From positions 8,268,545 to 8,332,544 of the forward strand of contig CM040447.1 in assembly GCA_022749755.1 (NCBI GenBank): DNA of 64,000 bases, written 5' to 3'. The stretch comes from Azadirachta indica (taxonomy: Eukaryota; Streptophyta; Magnoliopsida; Sapindales; Meliaceae). The first letter of the stretch is position 1. Every line of letters begins with the position of its first letter. Under the pieces are notes generated by a model. It worked only from the letters and a program-made list of their open reading frames with translations. It did not search any database and was not told where the DNA came from. The position numbers were made by a program, and so were the translations under genes. Below, in pieces: positions 1 to 11,800 of this stretch.

Positions 1-3000
1 TTATCAAAAACATGACTATGGCAAAAACCAATACTATCCAACTGCCATCTCCCACACTCCACAGGACTGATGAGAAAAAAGTGAGTTCCATTCCAAGGAA
101 AACAACCACAAAACTCAGCACAATAATGATATTTATCTGCCAGATAAGAAGCATAACAATTGTCACTAAAATTGTGGTCATCATCATGACTCCCAGCTCA
201 GCAATCCCTGTTAAAAGAATTAATATCATTAAGATATATTCTTGTACATGTAACAAGGGGGAAACAAAGCAATAATAAGATAATTTTTACTTATAAGGTG
301 TAGCAAAGCATCTCCATCATTTTGGTTTACTACTGCAAATATCAGCAATGATTTGGACAAACTTGCCAAATGGAAGAATCTGTTTGCTGCTTAGCCAAAA
401 ACAATTTCATCTACTCATCTTGGTGGCTAATTAACACTACAATCGCAGAAGATAAGACCACCTAATCATTTCTTTAAAGTTCAAAATGTAGGAAAGATTG
501 AAGCCAGTATAGGGAGTTAATATCAACAAGGTGGGCATTCCAGATCACCAACAAGGTAGCAGGGCCCAGTCACTAGCAGAGTGCGTACTATGCTGCACTA
601 CACTGTACTGAACTCTTACTCTTCCCTTACCCACTTTTCCCCATGGTAAATCATATCCATCAAAATTGATAAAATTGGCACATTTTTCCATGAAAAGCAT
701 AATTGTGAATTTCAAGAAACAAGATTCATTCACAGCAGTTATTATCCTTTTGTTGCTGCAATTGAGAACATTCTACTTTCGTCATTCTCCTTCATTCCTA
801 TATAACAGTATGGAGAAACAAATAGAAGGGTTTATTGTTTGAATAGTTTGGGTCATGACTATTTTACCCCAAATCCAAGAGCTATATTAGAGCAAGTATT
901 TGGCAATCAGCAAACAGGTTTTTTTTTTTAAAGAACATCACAGTAATAGTATGCCTCTTCTAATTCAGTCAATTTTTAATCAACTTCAGCACTTTTTGTC
1001 ACGGACTGCATGGTTATAAGGATCCAGGAAAAATACACTCATCGCTGTAGCTCATTTCACTAATAATAAACCATTTTCCCTTCATTAATAGAGTTAACTT
1101 GGACAGCATCTGTTTTTCCAACTCACCTCATCTCCATTCCCATATACTAATTAGTTAAAAGAAATAAAAAAAACAAGAATCATTTGAATAGTATTAAAGT
1201 TCATGACTATTTTCTTCCAAAACCAATAGCAGTCTTTGACTTGAGTCTTTTGCAATCAGCTTGCAGGAGTCTTGCTGAAGTTGCAAACAAATGTACAAGT
1301 AAAATCAACAAATTCTATACAGCAGACACAAGACAAAAGTAGCAGTAATTGATCCACAATTTCTCGATCTCCTTTACAGTTAACAAACAAATTCATCACA
1401 ACCTTATTCCTTTTCATCAAATGGTCAGACAAGTATTCCTCAACATCCCACATTAACACAGCAGTTCATAAATAGTAGAAGCTAGGATTTGCAAGTAAAC
1501 TGAATAAAAAAGCAGCAACAATCATGTAACTCAAAATGCATGCAAAAATTCAAATAAATAAATAAAAAAGTATTACCATATGCATTTCCCATCTCAGTAA
1601 TGCTTGAGATAGAGCAGACAAACACCAGGCACACGACCAACAAAAACCAGTTAATGACCGGGATATAAATCTGACCCATGAATTTTCGTGAGGTATGGAT
1701 AATTTTAAGACGAGGGAAACAACCAAGAGCAGTTGATTGCTTTATACATGAAAATGTTGCTGTTGTCATTGCCCGACTAGCAATCAGTGCAGCTATGTTA
1801 GCAATGAGAAGGACAGGCCAGAAAGCACCAGCTGCACTCACAAAAAAATTGCTTAACACTTAAAAGTTTCTTGTTTCAGTGACATACAGGTGAATACAAT
1901 AGCCCAAAATCACAAGGAAGATTAGTACATCCCTATATCACAGATAATAGCAATGATTCCATCAAATACATTAGAAACAGATGCTACTTGGTTAATAAGT
2001 GAAGCTTACTTGGAATTGATGAAAAGAAAGCTTGCTCAGCTTCAGCATGGTTCTCCATAAGGTAAGCTGCTTGACCCAGATAACCCAACAGAAGACAAGG
2101 CAAGACGAGAAACATAAATGTGAGCTGCAAACAACAACTATCAGATGCATCAGAGTTATAGCAATCATAATGCCACCAGATGAGAATCACCAAAAGTGCT
2201 GATATACAGCATATTGAAGGAAAACATCAAACAAAGAAGAGAATTGCCAAAGAGGCTGAACATAAAAAATCAAGGGAAATGTGCAATACTGCTTAATCCA
2301 GCTATTTTCTAGCTTCATTACCTGAACTGACCGCACTGAAAAATAGCAAAGATCTGCAAACATTGCCTCAGAACCTGAAATGAGATAAAGAAAAAAAAAA
2401 GATAAGAGTAAGATTCATATTTTCAACGATCAACGTCAGATTCCAATATTGTGTTTGAAAAATTGCAAATACTCTTCAAATTCGATTGACTGTTCACAAG
2501 TTCCATCAGTGTTTCAGTTCATCCCTTGCTAATATACAACCAGAAAAACATGAGTTCCACAGAAAATATGACAACATATGGGGGTGACGTGTTTGTCATA
2601 TTAAAGCTCAACCTTGGCACAAAATTTAAGACAAGGATGCCAAACCAAGCATAAGATTGTACCAAATTTTGTTTGTTTATGATCAAACTATGCTCTAACT
2701 TAAAAATGGGCTCCACAATATTTCGGCGTTGGTGTTCCGGATGACAGTACGAACTTATGTCAGGAGCAGACTAACCTCTGATAGTTTGCATTTAGTGACC
2801 TAAACATATGTGTTGATGAATAAAATAATCCACAACAAAAGTAAACATCAATTGGAACCTATTATCGCTAATATAAATGCAAATATGGACTATCTTTAAA
2901 TAAGTTTCTTACAAACAGGTCCTTGGACATTAACCCAAGCGGTAAGGATGAAATGCATAAATTGCACTTATCCCATAAAATTTCTCAAAGATCCCATAGT

Positions 3001-4768
3001 AGCTCCTACTATATCATATAGAATTCACTTTTAAGTTTAAAGTTACAATGACTCTGGTGTTTAATGTAATTAAACTGAGAAAAGGCCTTTTAGGTAATAA
3101 AATAGTTCCAAACACAAATCTCCCCTGGTGACAAAGCTTTTCAGGAATAATGTGTTATTCCTGTCACATGGGTCCTAAACTATTTGTTAACAAGGTTCTC
3201 ACTGTTAGTGTGGTGTGTTTATGATTCACTAAGACAAAGGCAAATAAAAAAGTCATATAGATAAGACAAAAGATAGCACGTATTTCAAATTCCCAACTAA
3301 GACTTTCTAGATTGGTATGTTACCTGTTGCACAAAGAATACAGCCCCCAAGGGCATACCAGGCATTAATTGAGTTCCTCTTGAAGAAGTAATAGATATAA
3401 ACAGGATTAAATGCCCTCAAGACACTGCTTTCATATTTGACAAGGTTGTAAACTCCAATGCCAGCAAGAGAACAAAACCATATAAATAAAGCAGGGCCTA
3501 CAGCCATTCCCACTTTGCTTGTACCAAACTTTTGTATACTGAACAAAATTACAAGAAAGGCAACTGCAATCAACTTCACTTCATCTGCACCAAGGATGAA
3601 AAAGAAGAATTAACTCAATGCCATGGCTAGTCTGGAAAAAGAGGGACAAATAAAAATCAAGCTTTTAGGCATCTCATGCCCCTCAAGTTTCACAATACCA
3701 ATATTCTTTCCCCGTGTTACAAGTATTCATTTCATGCACGAAGTTTTACAGTAAGTTATCCTAAAATCCTTTGATTTTAAAATACCTCTTTTTATAATCC
3801 CACCTTGTGTTAAATACCTTTCAAAGTTTTCTCATCAAAATCATATAATTAAGAAACCAAAAATATCATATAGATTTGATTGAGGATCAGATTACCGTGC
3901 TTAACAGCATCTACGCCAACTTTCAGACCACCTACAGCTGACATTACTGCACTAAGAAAAATAAACATATAAAGACCATTGCAAGAAGTTCATCTACAAC
4001 AGATTTCCTTTCATATAACTTGTGGCACAGCTGGAAGCAAAGCATAAAAGAAAACAGCATATAAACACCTGACATCGCTGGTGTAACAACCCCATCAGCT
4101 ATCACCATGGAAGTACCAGCCAGCACTAACATCAGAAGCAGCCTTTTCAGAGTCAGTGAAGTCTCAAGTCTTTCCTTGATTTTCAGTGATCTCTCAAGTT
4201 CAGGAGATGGCACCTTTAGTCTGAAGCTTGATATACGGGCATCAGAAGGAAGCTGATTTGGAAGAAGACTAACTTTAGCATGCCGACAAATCAATGAGTA
4301 CAATGCAAAAGTACCACCTGTGAGAGTGACGTACGACATTAATGGTCCATATATCATATTTGTGCTTATATGGGGGGCTAATAGATGGATAGATGCACAT
4401 ATATCAGAGTTTAGTAAAAATAAAATTCAGATGTTTAATTTACAACGTCCGTCGTACCTTCACCATCATCATTGGCCCAGAGAACAACAAAGACATACTT
4501 CACCAGTGGAATCAAGATTAAGGTATATAGGACCAACGATAATGCCCCAAGAACATCTTCATCACCATTAATAGGTGCCTTGGTGAACATAACATCAAAG
4601 GTATACAACGGACTTGTTCCAACATCACCAAAGACTACGCCTAGTGTCTGAAAAGCAAGTATTATTCTCCTTCCCACACTGAAGTCCTGTAATTACACAT
4701 ACAAAATTCAAACACACTTTGGAGGTTGTTGGGGGGGAAGGGGGAGGGGTTGGGGTGGAAAAACACCA

Positions 4769-4805
<37 letters not shown>

Positions 4806-5495
4806 CTTAAGCAATAACACTAAATTAATGGTAAATTGTCATTGACCTTCCCTGTGGTTAGGCTAAAATATAGATAGATCCTATCAGTTCTTGAGATTTG
4901 GAATCCCGAGCAAAATTTGATAAAATTTGTCCAAACCTCCCAAACAAACTAAGATCTTTCAGTACTTTAGCTATATAGATGTCAATGAAATCATTCCTTG
5001 TGTTAAAAGAAAACTTATCACAACTGATACAAGCCAAGGAGTCATGTAGCAGGCACTGCCCTATAAATCAACAGTACATCAGAAATATCTAGTCAACGCA
5101 AAAGGCTTCATATAGAAAATGTAATTAAGCATGATTAGCTTTTCAATAAGTGGCTGACAGAAATCATCATAGTCCAACTGAAATTAGCAAAAGCAATGCA
5201 CCTCATAGTCATTTCGTTGAGCACCGGGAACTTCAAGAGCTTCCACATCAAAGGAGTCAATTCGGGGCCCAGTGCGAATCAAGCGTTGTTCGCCATTGTC
5301 ATCATCATCAGAATCCATTCCAGTGAGATGTCCGGAATCTTCTTCCCCTAGCTCATCTTCATCCTCATCGATCTCTGAATCATCATCATTTTGAAACACC
5401 CACCTTGACTCCGTCGAGTCCATTGATGACAATCCCACACCATTAATGATTTCCGATCCACCACCTCCACTACAAGCACTTGTCTGCTCGGCCAT
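1..5495 (-). CDS. KUP7: KUP/HAK/KT potassium transporter, KUP7-like (5' part, nine exons, truncated at window edge)
   Basis: Membrane K+ uptake/transport protein of the KUP/HAK/KT family. Exons on the minus strand, all with GT-AG borders and matching phases: 5495-5202, 4686-4458, 4317-4069, 3946-3896, 3584-3324, 2374-2322, 2124-2010, 1831-1577 and 207-1 (continues outside). They give about 571 residues; the family is usually about 800-860, so the cytosolic C-terminal part is missing. The N-terminus is acidic (DDDSEIDEDEDELGEED) with SMDSTESRW and RTGPRIDSFDVEALEVPGA, as I recall for KUP7. Next come the family signature GVVFGDVGTSPLYTF, GGTFALYSLICRHA, DGVVTPAMS, GPALFIWFCSLAGIG, NAWYALGGCILCATG and TTATFSCIKQSTALGCFPRLK, with hydrophobic segments spread through the protein. 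No stop or frameshift is present. The start is the first ATG in frame with the acidic tail. Family certain; the KUP7 subtype rests on the N-terminus from memory. Confidence 0.93.
4769..4801. repeat. (AC)n microsatellite in KUP intron 1
   Basis: About 16 uninterrupted AC dinucleotides in the first coding intron of the potassium transporter, next to a G-rich run (4728-4757). Confidence 0.95.
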
Positions 5496-5512
5496 TACAC
5501 TGTCAATTCCAT
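5495..5512 (-). promoter_or_regulatory. Five-codon upstream ORF overlapping the KUP start codon
   Basis: Directly before the transporter ATG is a short reading frame, ATG-GAA-TTG-ACA-GTG-TAA (MELTV). The last A of its stop codon is the first A of the transporter start codon (TAATG). If this stretch is in the mRNA, as its position implies, ribosomes would finish the small ORF exactly on the main start, an arrangement that allows termination-reinitiation control. Seen: the overlap. Inferred: any regulatory effect. Confidence 0.45.
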
Positions 5513-6780
5513 TTTTTTTGTCTAAGACTTAAAATTGTTTAATAATGATTAACTTATTCTTGTTTCAGGGAAACAATAGAATTTTAGAAAGAATTCCATC
5601 ACGTGTAGCAGGGAAAAAGGAAAACGTGATGTGATGTGTGCATATTGAGATTTAACTACTTCACTAATTTTCTTCTGCCTGCACAGATAAGTTTTATTTT
5701 CCATGTAATTCTATTTTTACCCGCAATAAATATTAAAGATCTATGAATTCAAACATCATCTTCAAAATATATTAACAGGGTCAAGTTAGTTTAACAGTGT
5801 GTAGAAGGACCAAATTACCAGACGATTCAAAAACCCCAGCAAGGTCTCAAGCTGATACATTTCAAAAACTGGCAATCCATTAAAGTTAAATACAGTCTGT
5901 TCTGCAGGTAAACACAGCCTAAAGGAACTAGAATCTCAAATTACATTTCAGTAGGCAAGAAGTTAAGGGTTTTTATAGTTGCAAACTATTTTCTAAGCTG
6001 CAAACTCCATATTATTTAAATAACGCAAACAAATACATAGACCATAAAGCAGCAGAAATGAAAGAAGCAAACATGATAAAACAAACATGATCAATACAGC
6101 AACTCCATCCACCTAAAGCTCCAGACCACCTAGCTGTATAATTGCAATCTGGATCCTACACTAATCAAGTAATTAATCGTATAATTAAAAAACTGATTTC
6201 AGTAAAAACTATTATAGGTTAAGCAAATGAAATATTCATAGAAAACGAACCCGAATTGAAGACAGTACAGTTGGAAGCAGCAACTCGATGATTGAGGATT
6301 TCTGTTTATTAATTAAAAAGGTCTTGGGGAGGAATCGCACGTGCGACGTGAGATCTCACACTAAAGAAATCATACAACAGAGAAGAGTCGTATTAGCCCC
6401 AACTCAATGGTTCAATTACTGAACCGAATATTTTCCAAATTCATCACTGTTAATTATTTATTAATATTTATTTCTTTTTACTCGCTCGCTCACTCCTGTT
6501 TACAGTAAACTTTCATATGAAATTAAGTGAAGAATTTACGCAAGAAATTAAAAAGAAAAACAAATCAATGCCAGCTACTGTAAAAGGAAATCAACGAGAG
6601 TGACATTATTGTACCTGATTTGGGGATCTCGATGACCTAAGTTTAACTGAGAAAGTGAGTTAACATACAAACTTAATCATCCATATAAAATTTCTCCGGG
6701 AACTGATTCAAATTTCCCCAGATTTTCTCACGAAACAAACGATGATGAATAAGAAGAAAGATCGAATCGAACAAGAGCTT
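5513..6780 (-). promoter_or_regulatory. Probable 5' leader of the KUP gene: untranslated exon and leader intron
   Basis: There is no coding sequence here. On the minus strand a pyrimidine-rich stretch starting near 6780 leads to a good donor (CAG|GTACAATAATG, splice after 6615). A possible acceptor (TCTTAG) lies at 5522, nine bases before the upstream ORF. This would make a 5' untranslated exon of about 165 bases and an intron of about 1.1 kb. A CACGTG G-box core near 6338 would fall inside this intron. The transcription start and splice sites are inferred only. Confidence 0.35.
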
Positions 6781-6907
6781 TCAAGTTAGCTAGCTAGAAA
6801 TGAAATGCTTCTTATTTTGTGGGAAACTTTCATTGATAGCCCTCGTGTCTAATTTAAATGAACAAAGCTCTCTATGGTTTCAAATTTCATCAAAAACAAC
6901 CCGTAGT

Positions 6908-7180
6908 CAAGGGGTGTTCAAAATCCAATCTCGTTTGCTTAATCCGCTTGATGCGATCCGATCCAATCCATTTTTAATGGAATTGGCGCATCAGTGGATT
7001 GAAATAGATTCAAAAATTTCAAAATTTGCTCGTAATAGATTGGATTATAAATTCATATTATCAATATGCTAAAATCTGATTTAATTCACTAAAATAATAT
7101 AACAATATTATTTTATTATAATTAAATTATAAAATATTTATTATAAATTTAATAATTTTTCAGTTATATTGAATAATTTT
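6908..7180 (+). mobile_element. Possible left end of a hAT-like non-autonomous transposon
   Basis: The sequence CAAGGGGTGTTCAAAATCC followed by alternating GATCCGATCC-type motifs and an AT-rich interior resembles the left end of plant hAT MITEs, whose termini often begin (C)AGGGGTGTTCA. No matching inverted right terminus is visible. The AT-rich interior runs straight into the satellite array, so the right end may lie beyond the gap or be lost. No protein is encoded. The assignment is from family resemblance only. Confidence 0.3.
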
Positions 7181-8847
7181 TAATTCGTGTTTAAAAGATT
7201 TTCAATCGTAAAGAAAGAATTTTTAATTATATTAAAGAAATTTTTAATAAGTTATATTGAAGATATTTTTAGTATATTGAAGATATTTTCAATTGTAAGG
7301 AAAAAATCTTCACTTATATTGAATAAATTTTTAGTAAGCGAAGATATTTTTAATTATATTGAAGAGTTTTTAAATCGTGTTGAAGAAATTTTAAGTTATG
7401 ACAAAATCTTCAGTCGCAAGAAAAAAATCTTTAGTTATATTTAATGGATTTTTATTAAGTCATATTAAAGACACTTTAAGTTATATTGAAGAGTTTTTAG
7501 TTGTATTGAAGAAATCTTTAATTGTAAGGAAAAAAAACTTTCAAGCATATTGAATAAATTTTTAGTGAGTTATATTGAATACATTTTCAATCATATTAAA
7601 GAGTTTTTCAATAGTATTGAAGAAATTTTTAGTCGTATAGAAAAGATTTTCAGTCTTATGGATGAAATCTTCGATCATAAGGAGAAAATCTTTAATTATA
7701 TTAAACAAATTTTTAATAAGGCATATTGAAGATATTTTTAATCACATTGAAGCATTTTTCAGTCGTATTGAAGAGATTTTCAGTCATATAGAAGAAATTT
7801 TCAGTCGTAAGGAAAAAATTTTCAGTGATGTTAAATAAATTTTTAGTAAGTCATATTGAATATATTTTTAATCATATTAAAGAGCTTTTAAGTTGTAGTG
7901 AAGAAAATTTTTGTTGTATAGAGAAGATTTTCAGTCATAAGAAAAAAATCTTTAATCATATTAAATAAATTTTTAGTTAATCATGTTGAAGCCACTTTAA
8001 ATCATATTGAATGTTTTTTAGTTGTATTGAAGAGACTTTTAATCGTAAGGAAGATTCTTCAGTCATCAGGAAGAAATTTTTAATCATATCGATTAAATTT
8101 TTAGTAAGCCATATTGATGTATTTTAAGTTATATTGAAGAATTTTTCAGTCGTATTTAAGGGATTTTCAGTCATATAAAAGAGATTTTTAGTCATAAAGA
8201 ATAAATATTTAGTCATCAGGAAGATATTTTAAGTTATATTGAATAAATTTTTAGTAAACTATATTAAAGATATTTTTAGTCATATTAAAGAGTTTTTCAA
8301 TCGTATTGAAGATATTTTCAATCATAAGGAAGAATCTTCAGTTTAAGGAAGAACTTTTTAGTCATATTGAATGTTTTTCAGTCACACTAAAGAGATTTTT
8401 AATCGTAAGAAGAATTTTCAGTTTTAAGGAAAAAATTTTTAATCATATAGAATAAATTTTCAGTAAACCATATTGATACATTTTCAGTTATATTAAAAAG
8501 TTTTTCAGTCGTGTTGAATAGATTTTCAATCATATAGAAGAGATTTTTAATTGTAAGGAAGAAATTTTCGGTCGTGAGGAAGAAATCTTTAGTTATATTG
8601 AATAAATTTTTAATAAGTCATATTCAACACATTTTCAGACATATTGAATAGTTTGTAAGTCGTATTGAAGAGATTTTCAGTCGTAAGGAAGAAATTTTTA
8701 ATCGCGTAGAATTAATTTTTATTAAGTTATATTGAATACGTTTTTAGTCATACTGAAGAGTTTTTCAATCTTGTTGAATAAATTTTTAGTCGTATAGAAG
8801 AGATTTTCAGGCGTAAAAAATGAATTTTTATTCATTTATTGTTTCTT
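7181..8847. repeat. Satellite array, basal part: loosely ordered 21-bp motif with 25-bp spacer units
   Basis: This is built from 21-bp units close to ATTTTCAGTCGTATTGAAGAG. Variants end in TTGAAGAG, AAGGAAAAA or ATAGAAGAA. About every sixth unit is a 25-bp variant containing AGTAAGTCATATTGAA. Between 7711 and 7841 the period is 130 bp (one 25-mer plus five 21-mers); other stretches run about 128-148 bp. Copies are well diverged. Because 21 is a multiple of three, long pseudo-open frames appear on both strands, but none looks like a protein. Confidence 0.9.
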
Positions 8848-11800
8848 ATGAACAATTCTTTCGTCATGAGGAAGAAATCTTCTGTCATATTGAATAAATA
8901 TTCAGTAAATCGTATTAAAGGTATTTTCAGCCATGTTGATGGTGTTTTCAACCCTATCGAAGAGATTTTTTGAGTCGAATAGAGAGATTTGCAGGCGTCA
9001 AGAACAAAAATTTCGTCGTTACGAAGAATTCTTTCGTCGTGAGGAAGAAATCTTCTGTCATATTAAACAAATTTTCAGTAAGCCGTATTAAAGTTATTAT
9101 CAGCCTTGTTGATGATGTTTTCAGCCCTATCGAAGAGATTTTGAGTCGAATAGAGGGAATTCCAGGAGTAATAGCAATTCTTCCGCCTTTAAAAACAAAA
9201 GTTTTGTCGTTACGAAAAATTCTTTTGTCGTGAGGAAGAAATCTTTTGTCATATTAAATAAATTTTCAAAAAGCCGTATTAAAGGTGTTATCAGCCATGT
9301 GGATGATCATTTTAACCCTATCGAAGAGATTTTGAGTCGAATAGAGAGAATTTTATGCGTAATTGCAATTCTTCCGTCGTTAAGAGCAAAAGTTTCGTCG
9401 TAATGAATAATTCTTTCGTCGTGAGGAAGAAATCTTGTCATACTGAAAAAATTTTAAGTAAGTTGTATTAAAGGTATTATCAGCCTTATTGATGATGTTT
9501 TCAACCTTATCGAAGAGATTTTGAGTCGAATAGAGGGAATTTCAGGCGTAACAGCAATTCTTCCGCCTTTAAGAACAAAAGTTTTGTCGTTACGAAGAAT
9601 TTTTTTGTCGTGAGGAACAAATCTTCTGTTGTATTGAATAAATTTTCACCAAGCCATATTAAAAGTATTATCAGCCACATTATGATGTTTTCACCTCTAT
9701 CGAAGAGATTTTAAGTCGAATAGTGAGATTTTCAAGCCTAATAGCAATTCTTACGTCTTTAAGAACAAAACTTTCGTCGTTATGAAAAATTCTTTCGTCG
9801 TGAGGAAGAAATTTTCTGTCATATTGAATAAATTTTCAATAAGCCGTATTAAAGGATTATCAGCCATATTGATGATGTTTTCAGCCCTATTGAAGAGATT
9901 TTGAGTCGAATAGAGAGATTTTCAGGTGCAATAGCAATTCTTTCGTCGTTAAGAACAAAAGTTTCGTCGTTATGAAAAATTCTTTCGTCATGAGAAAGAA
10001 ATCTTCTGTCATATTAAATAAATTTTCAGTAAGCCGTATTAAAGGATCATCAGCCATGTTGATGATGTTTTCAACTCTATCGAAGAGAATTTTTAGTCGA
10101 ATAGAGAGATTTTCAGGCGTAATAGCAATTTTTTCGTCATTAAGAACAAAAGTTTAGTCGTTATGAAGAATTCTTTCGTCGTGAGGAAGAAATCTTCTGT
10201 CATACTAAATTAATTTTCAGTAAGCCGTATTAAAGGATCATCAGCCATGTTGACGATGTTTTCAGCTCTATCAAAGAGATTTTTAGTCGAATAGAGAGAT
10301 TTTCAGACGTAATAGCAATTCTTTCGTCGTTAAGAACAAAAGTTTCGTTGTTATGAAGAATTCTTTTGTCGTAAGGAAGAAATCTTCTGTCATATTGAAT
10401 AAATTCTTAGTAAGCCGTATTAAAGGTATTATCAGCCATATTATGATGTTTTCACCTCTATCGAAAAGATTTTGAGTGGAATAGTAAGATTTTCAAGCCT
10501 AATAGCAATTCTTGCGTCTTTAAGAATAAAAGTTTCGTTGTTATGAAAAATTCTTTCATCGTGAGGAAGAAATCTTCTGTCATATTGAATAAATTTTTAG
10601 TAAGTCGTATTAAAGAATTATCAGCCATGTTGATGATGTTTTCAGCCTTATCGAAGAGATTTTGAGTCGAATAGAGAGATTTTCAGGTGCAATAGCAATT
10701 TTTTTGTCGTTAAGAACAAAAGTTTCGTCGTTATGAAGAATTCTTTCGTCGTGAGGAAGAAATCTTCTGTCATATTAAATAAATTTTTAATAAGTCGTAT
10801 TAAAGGATTATCAGCCATGTTGATGATGTTTTCAGCTCTATCGAAGAGATTTTTAGTCGAATAGAGAGATTTTCAGGCATAATAGTAATTCTTTCGTCGT
10901 TAAGAATAAAAGTTTCGTCGTAAGGAAGAAATCTTCTGTCATATTGAATAAATTCTTAGTAAGCCGTATTAAAGGTATTATCAGTCATATTATGATGTTT
11001 TCACATCTATCAAAGAGATTTTGAGTCGAATAGTGAGATTTTCAAGTCTAATAGCAATTCTTCCGTCTTTAAGAATAAAAGTTTCGTCGTTATGAAGAAT
11101 TCTTTCGTCGTAAGGAAGAAATATTCTGTCATACTGAATAAATTTTAGTAAGCCGTAATAAAGGCATTATCAATAATATTATGATGTTTTCACACCTATC
11201 GAAGAGATTTTGAGTCGAACAGTGAGATTTTTAGGCGTAATAGCAATTCTTCCGTCGTTAAGAACAAAAGTTTCGTCGTTATGAAGAATTTTTTTGTCGT
11301 GAGGAACAAATCTTCTGTCGTATTGAATAAATTTTCACCAAGCCGTATTAAAAGTATTATCAGCCATGTTATGATGTTTTCACCTCTATCGAAGAGATTT
11401 TAAGTCGAATAGTGAGATTTTCAAGCCTAATAGCAATTCTTGCGTCTTTAAGAACAAAACTTTCGTCGCTATGGAGAATTCTTTCGTCGTGAGGAAGAAA
11501 TCTTCTGTCATATTGAATAAATTTTCAATAAGCCGTATTAAAGAATTATTAGCCATGTCGATGATGTTTTCAGTTCTATCGAAGAGATTTTGAGTCGAAT
11601 AGAGAGATTTTCAGGCGTAATAGCAATTTTTTCGTCGTTAATAACAAAAGTTTCGTCGTTATGAAGAATTTTTTGGTCGTGAGGAAGAAATCTTCTGTGA
11701 TATTGAATAAATTTTCAGTAAGCCGAATTAAAGGTATTATCAACCATATTATGATATTTTCAGCCCTATCGAAGAGATTTTGAGTCAAATAGAGGGAATT

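Noticed and set aside
1482..1576. Extension of transporter exon 8 into the following open frame
   Set aside because: The frame after GNAYG is AT-rich and family-unlike, a GT donor lies at 1576, and the matching acceptor at 208 restores the family sequence (GIAELGVMM).
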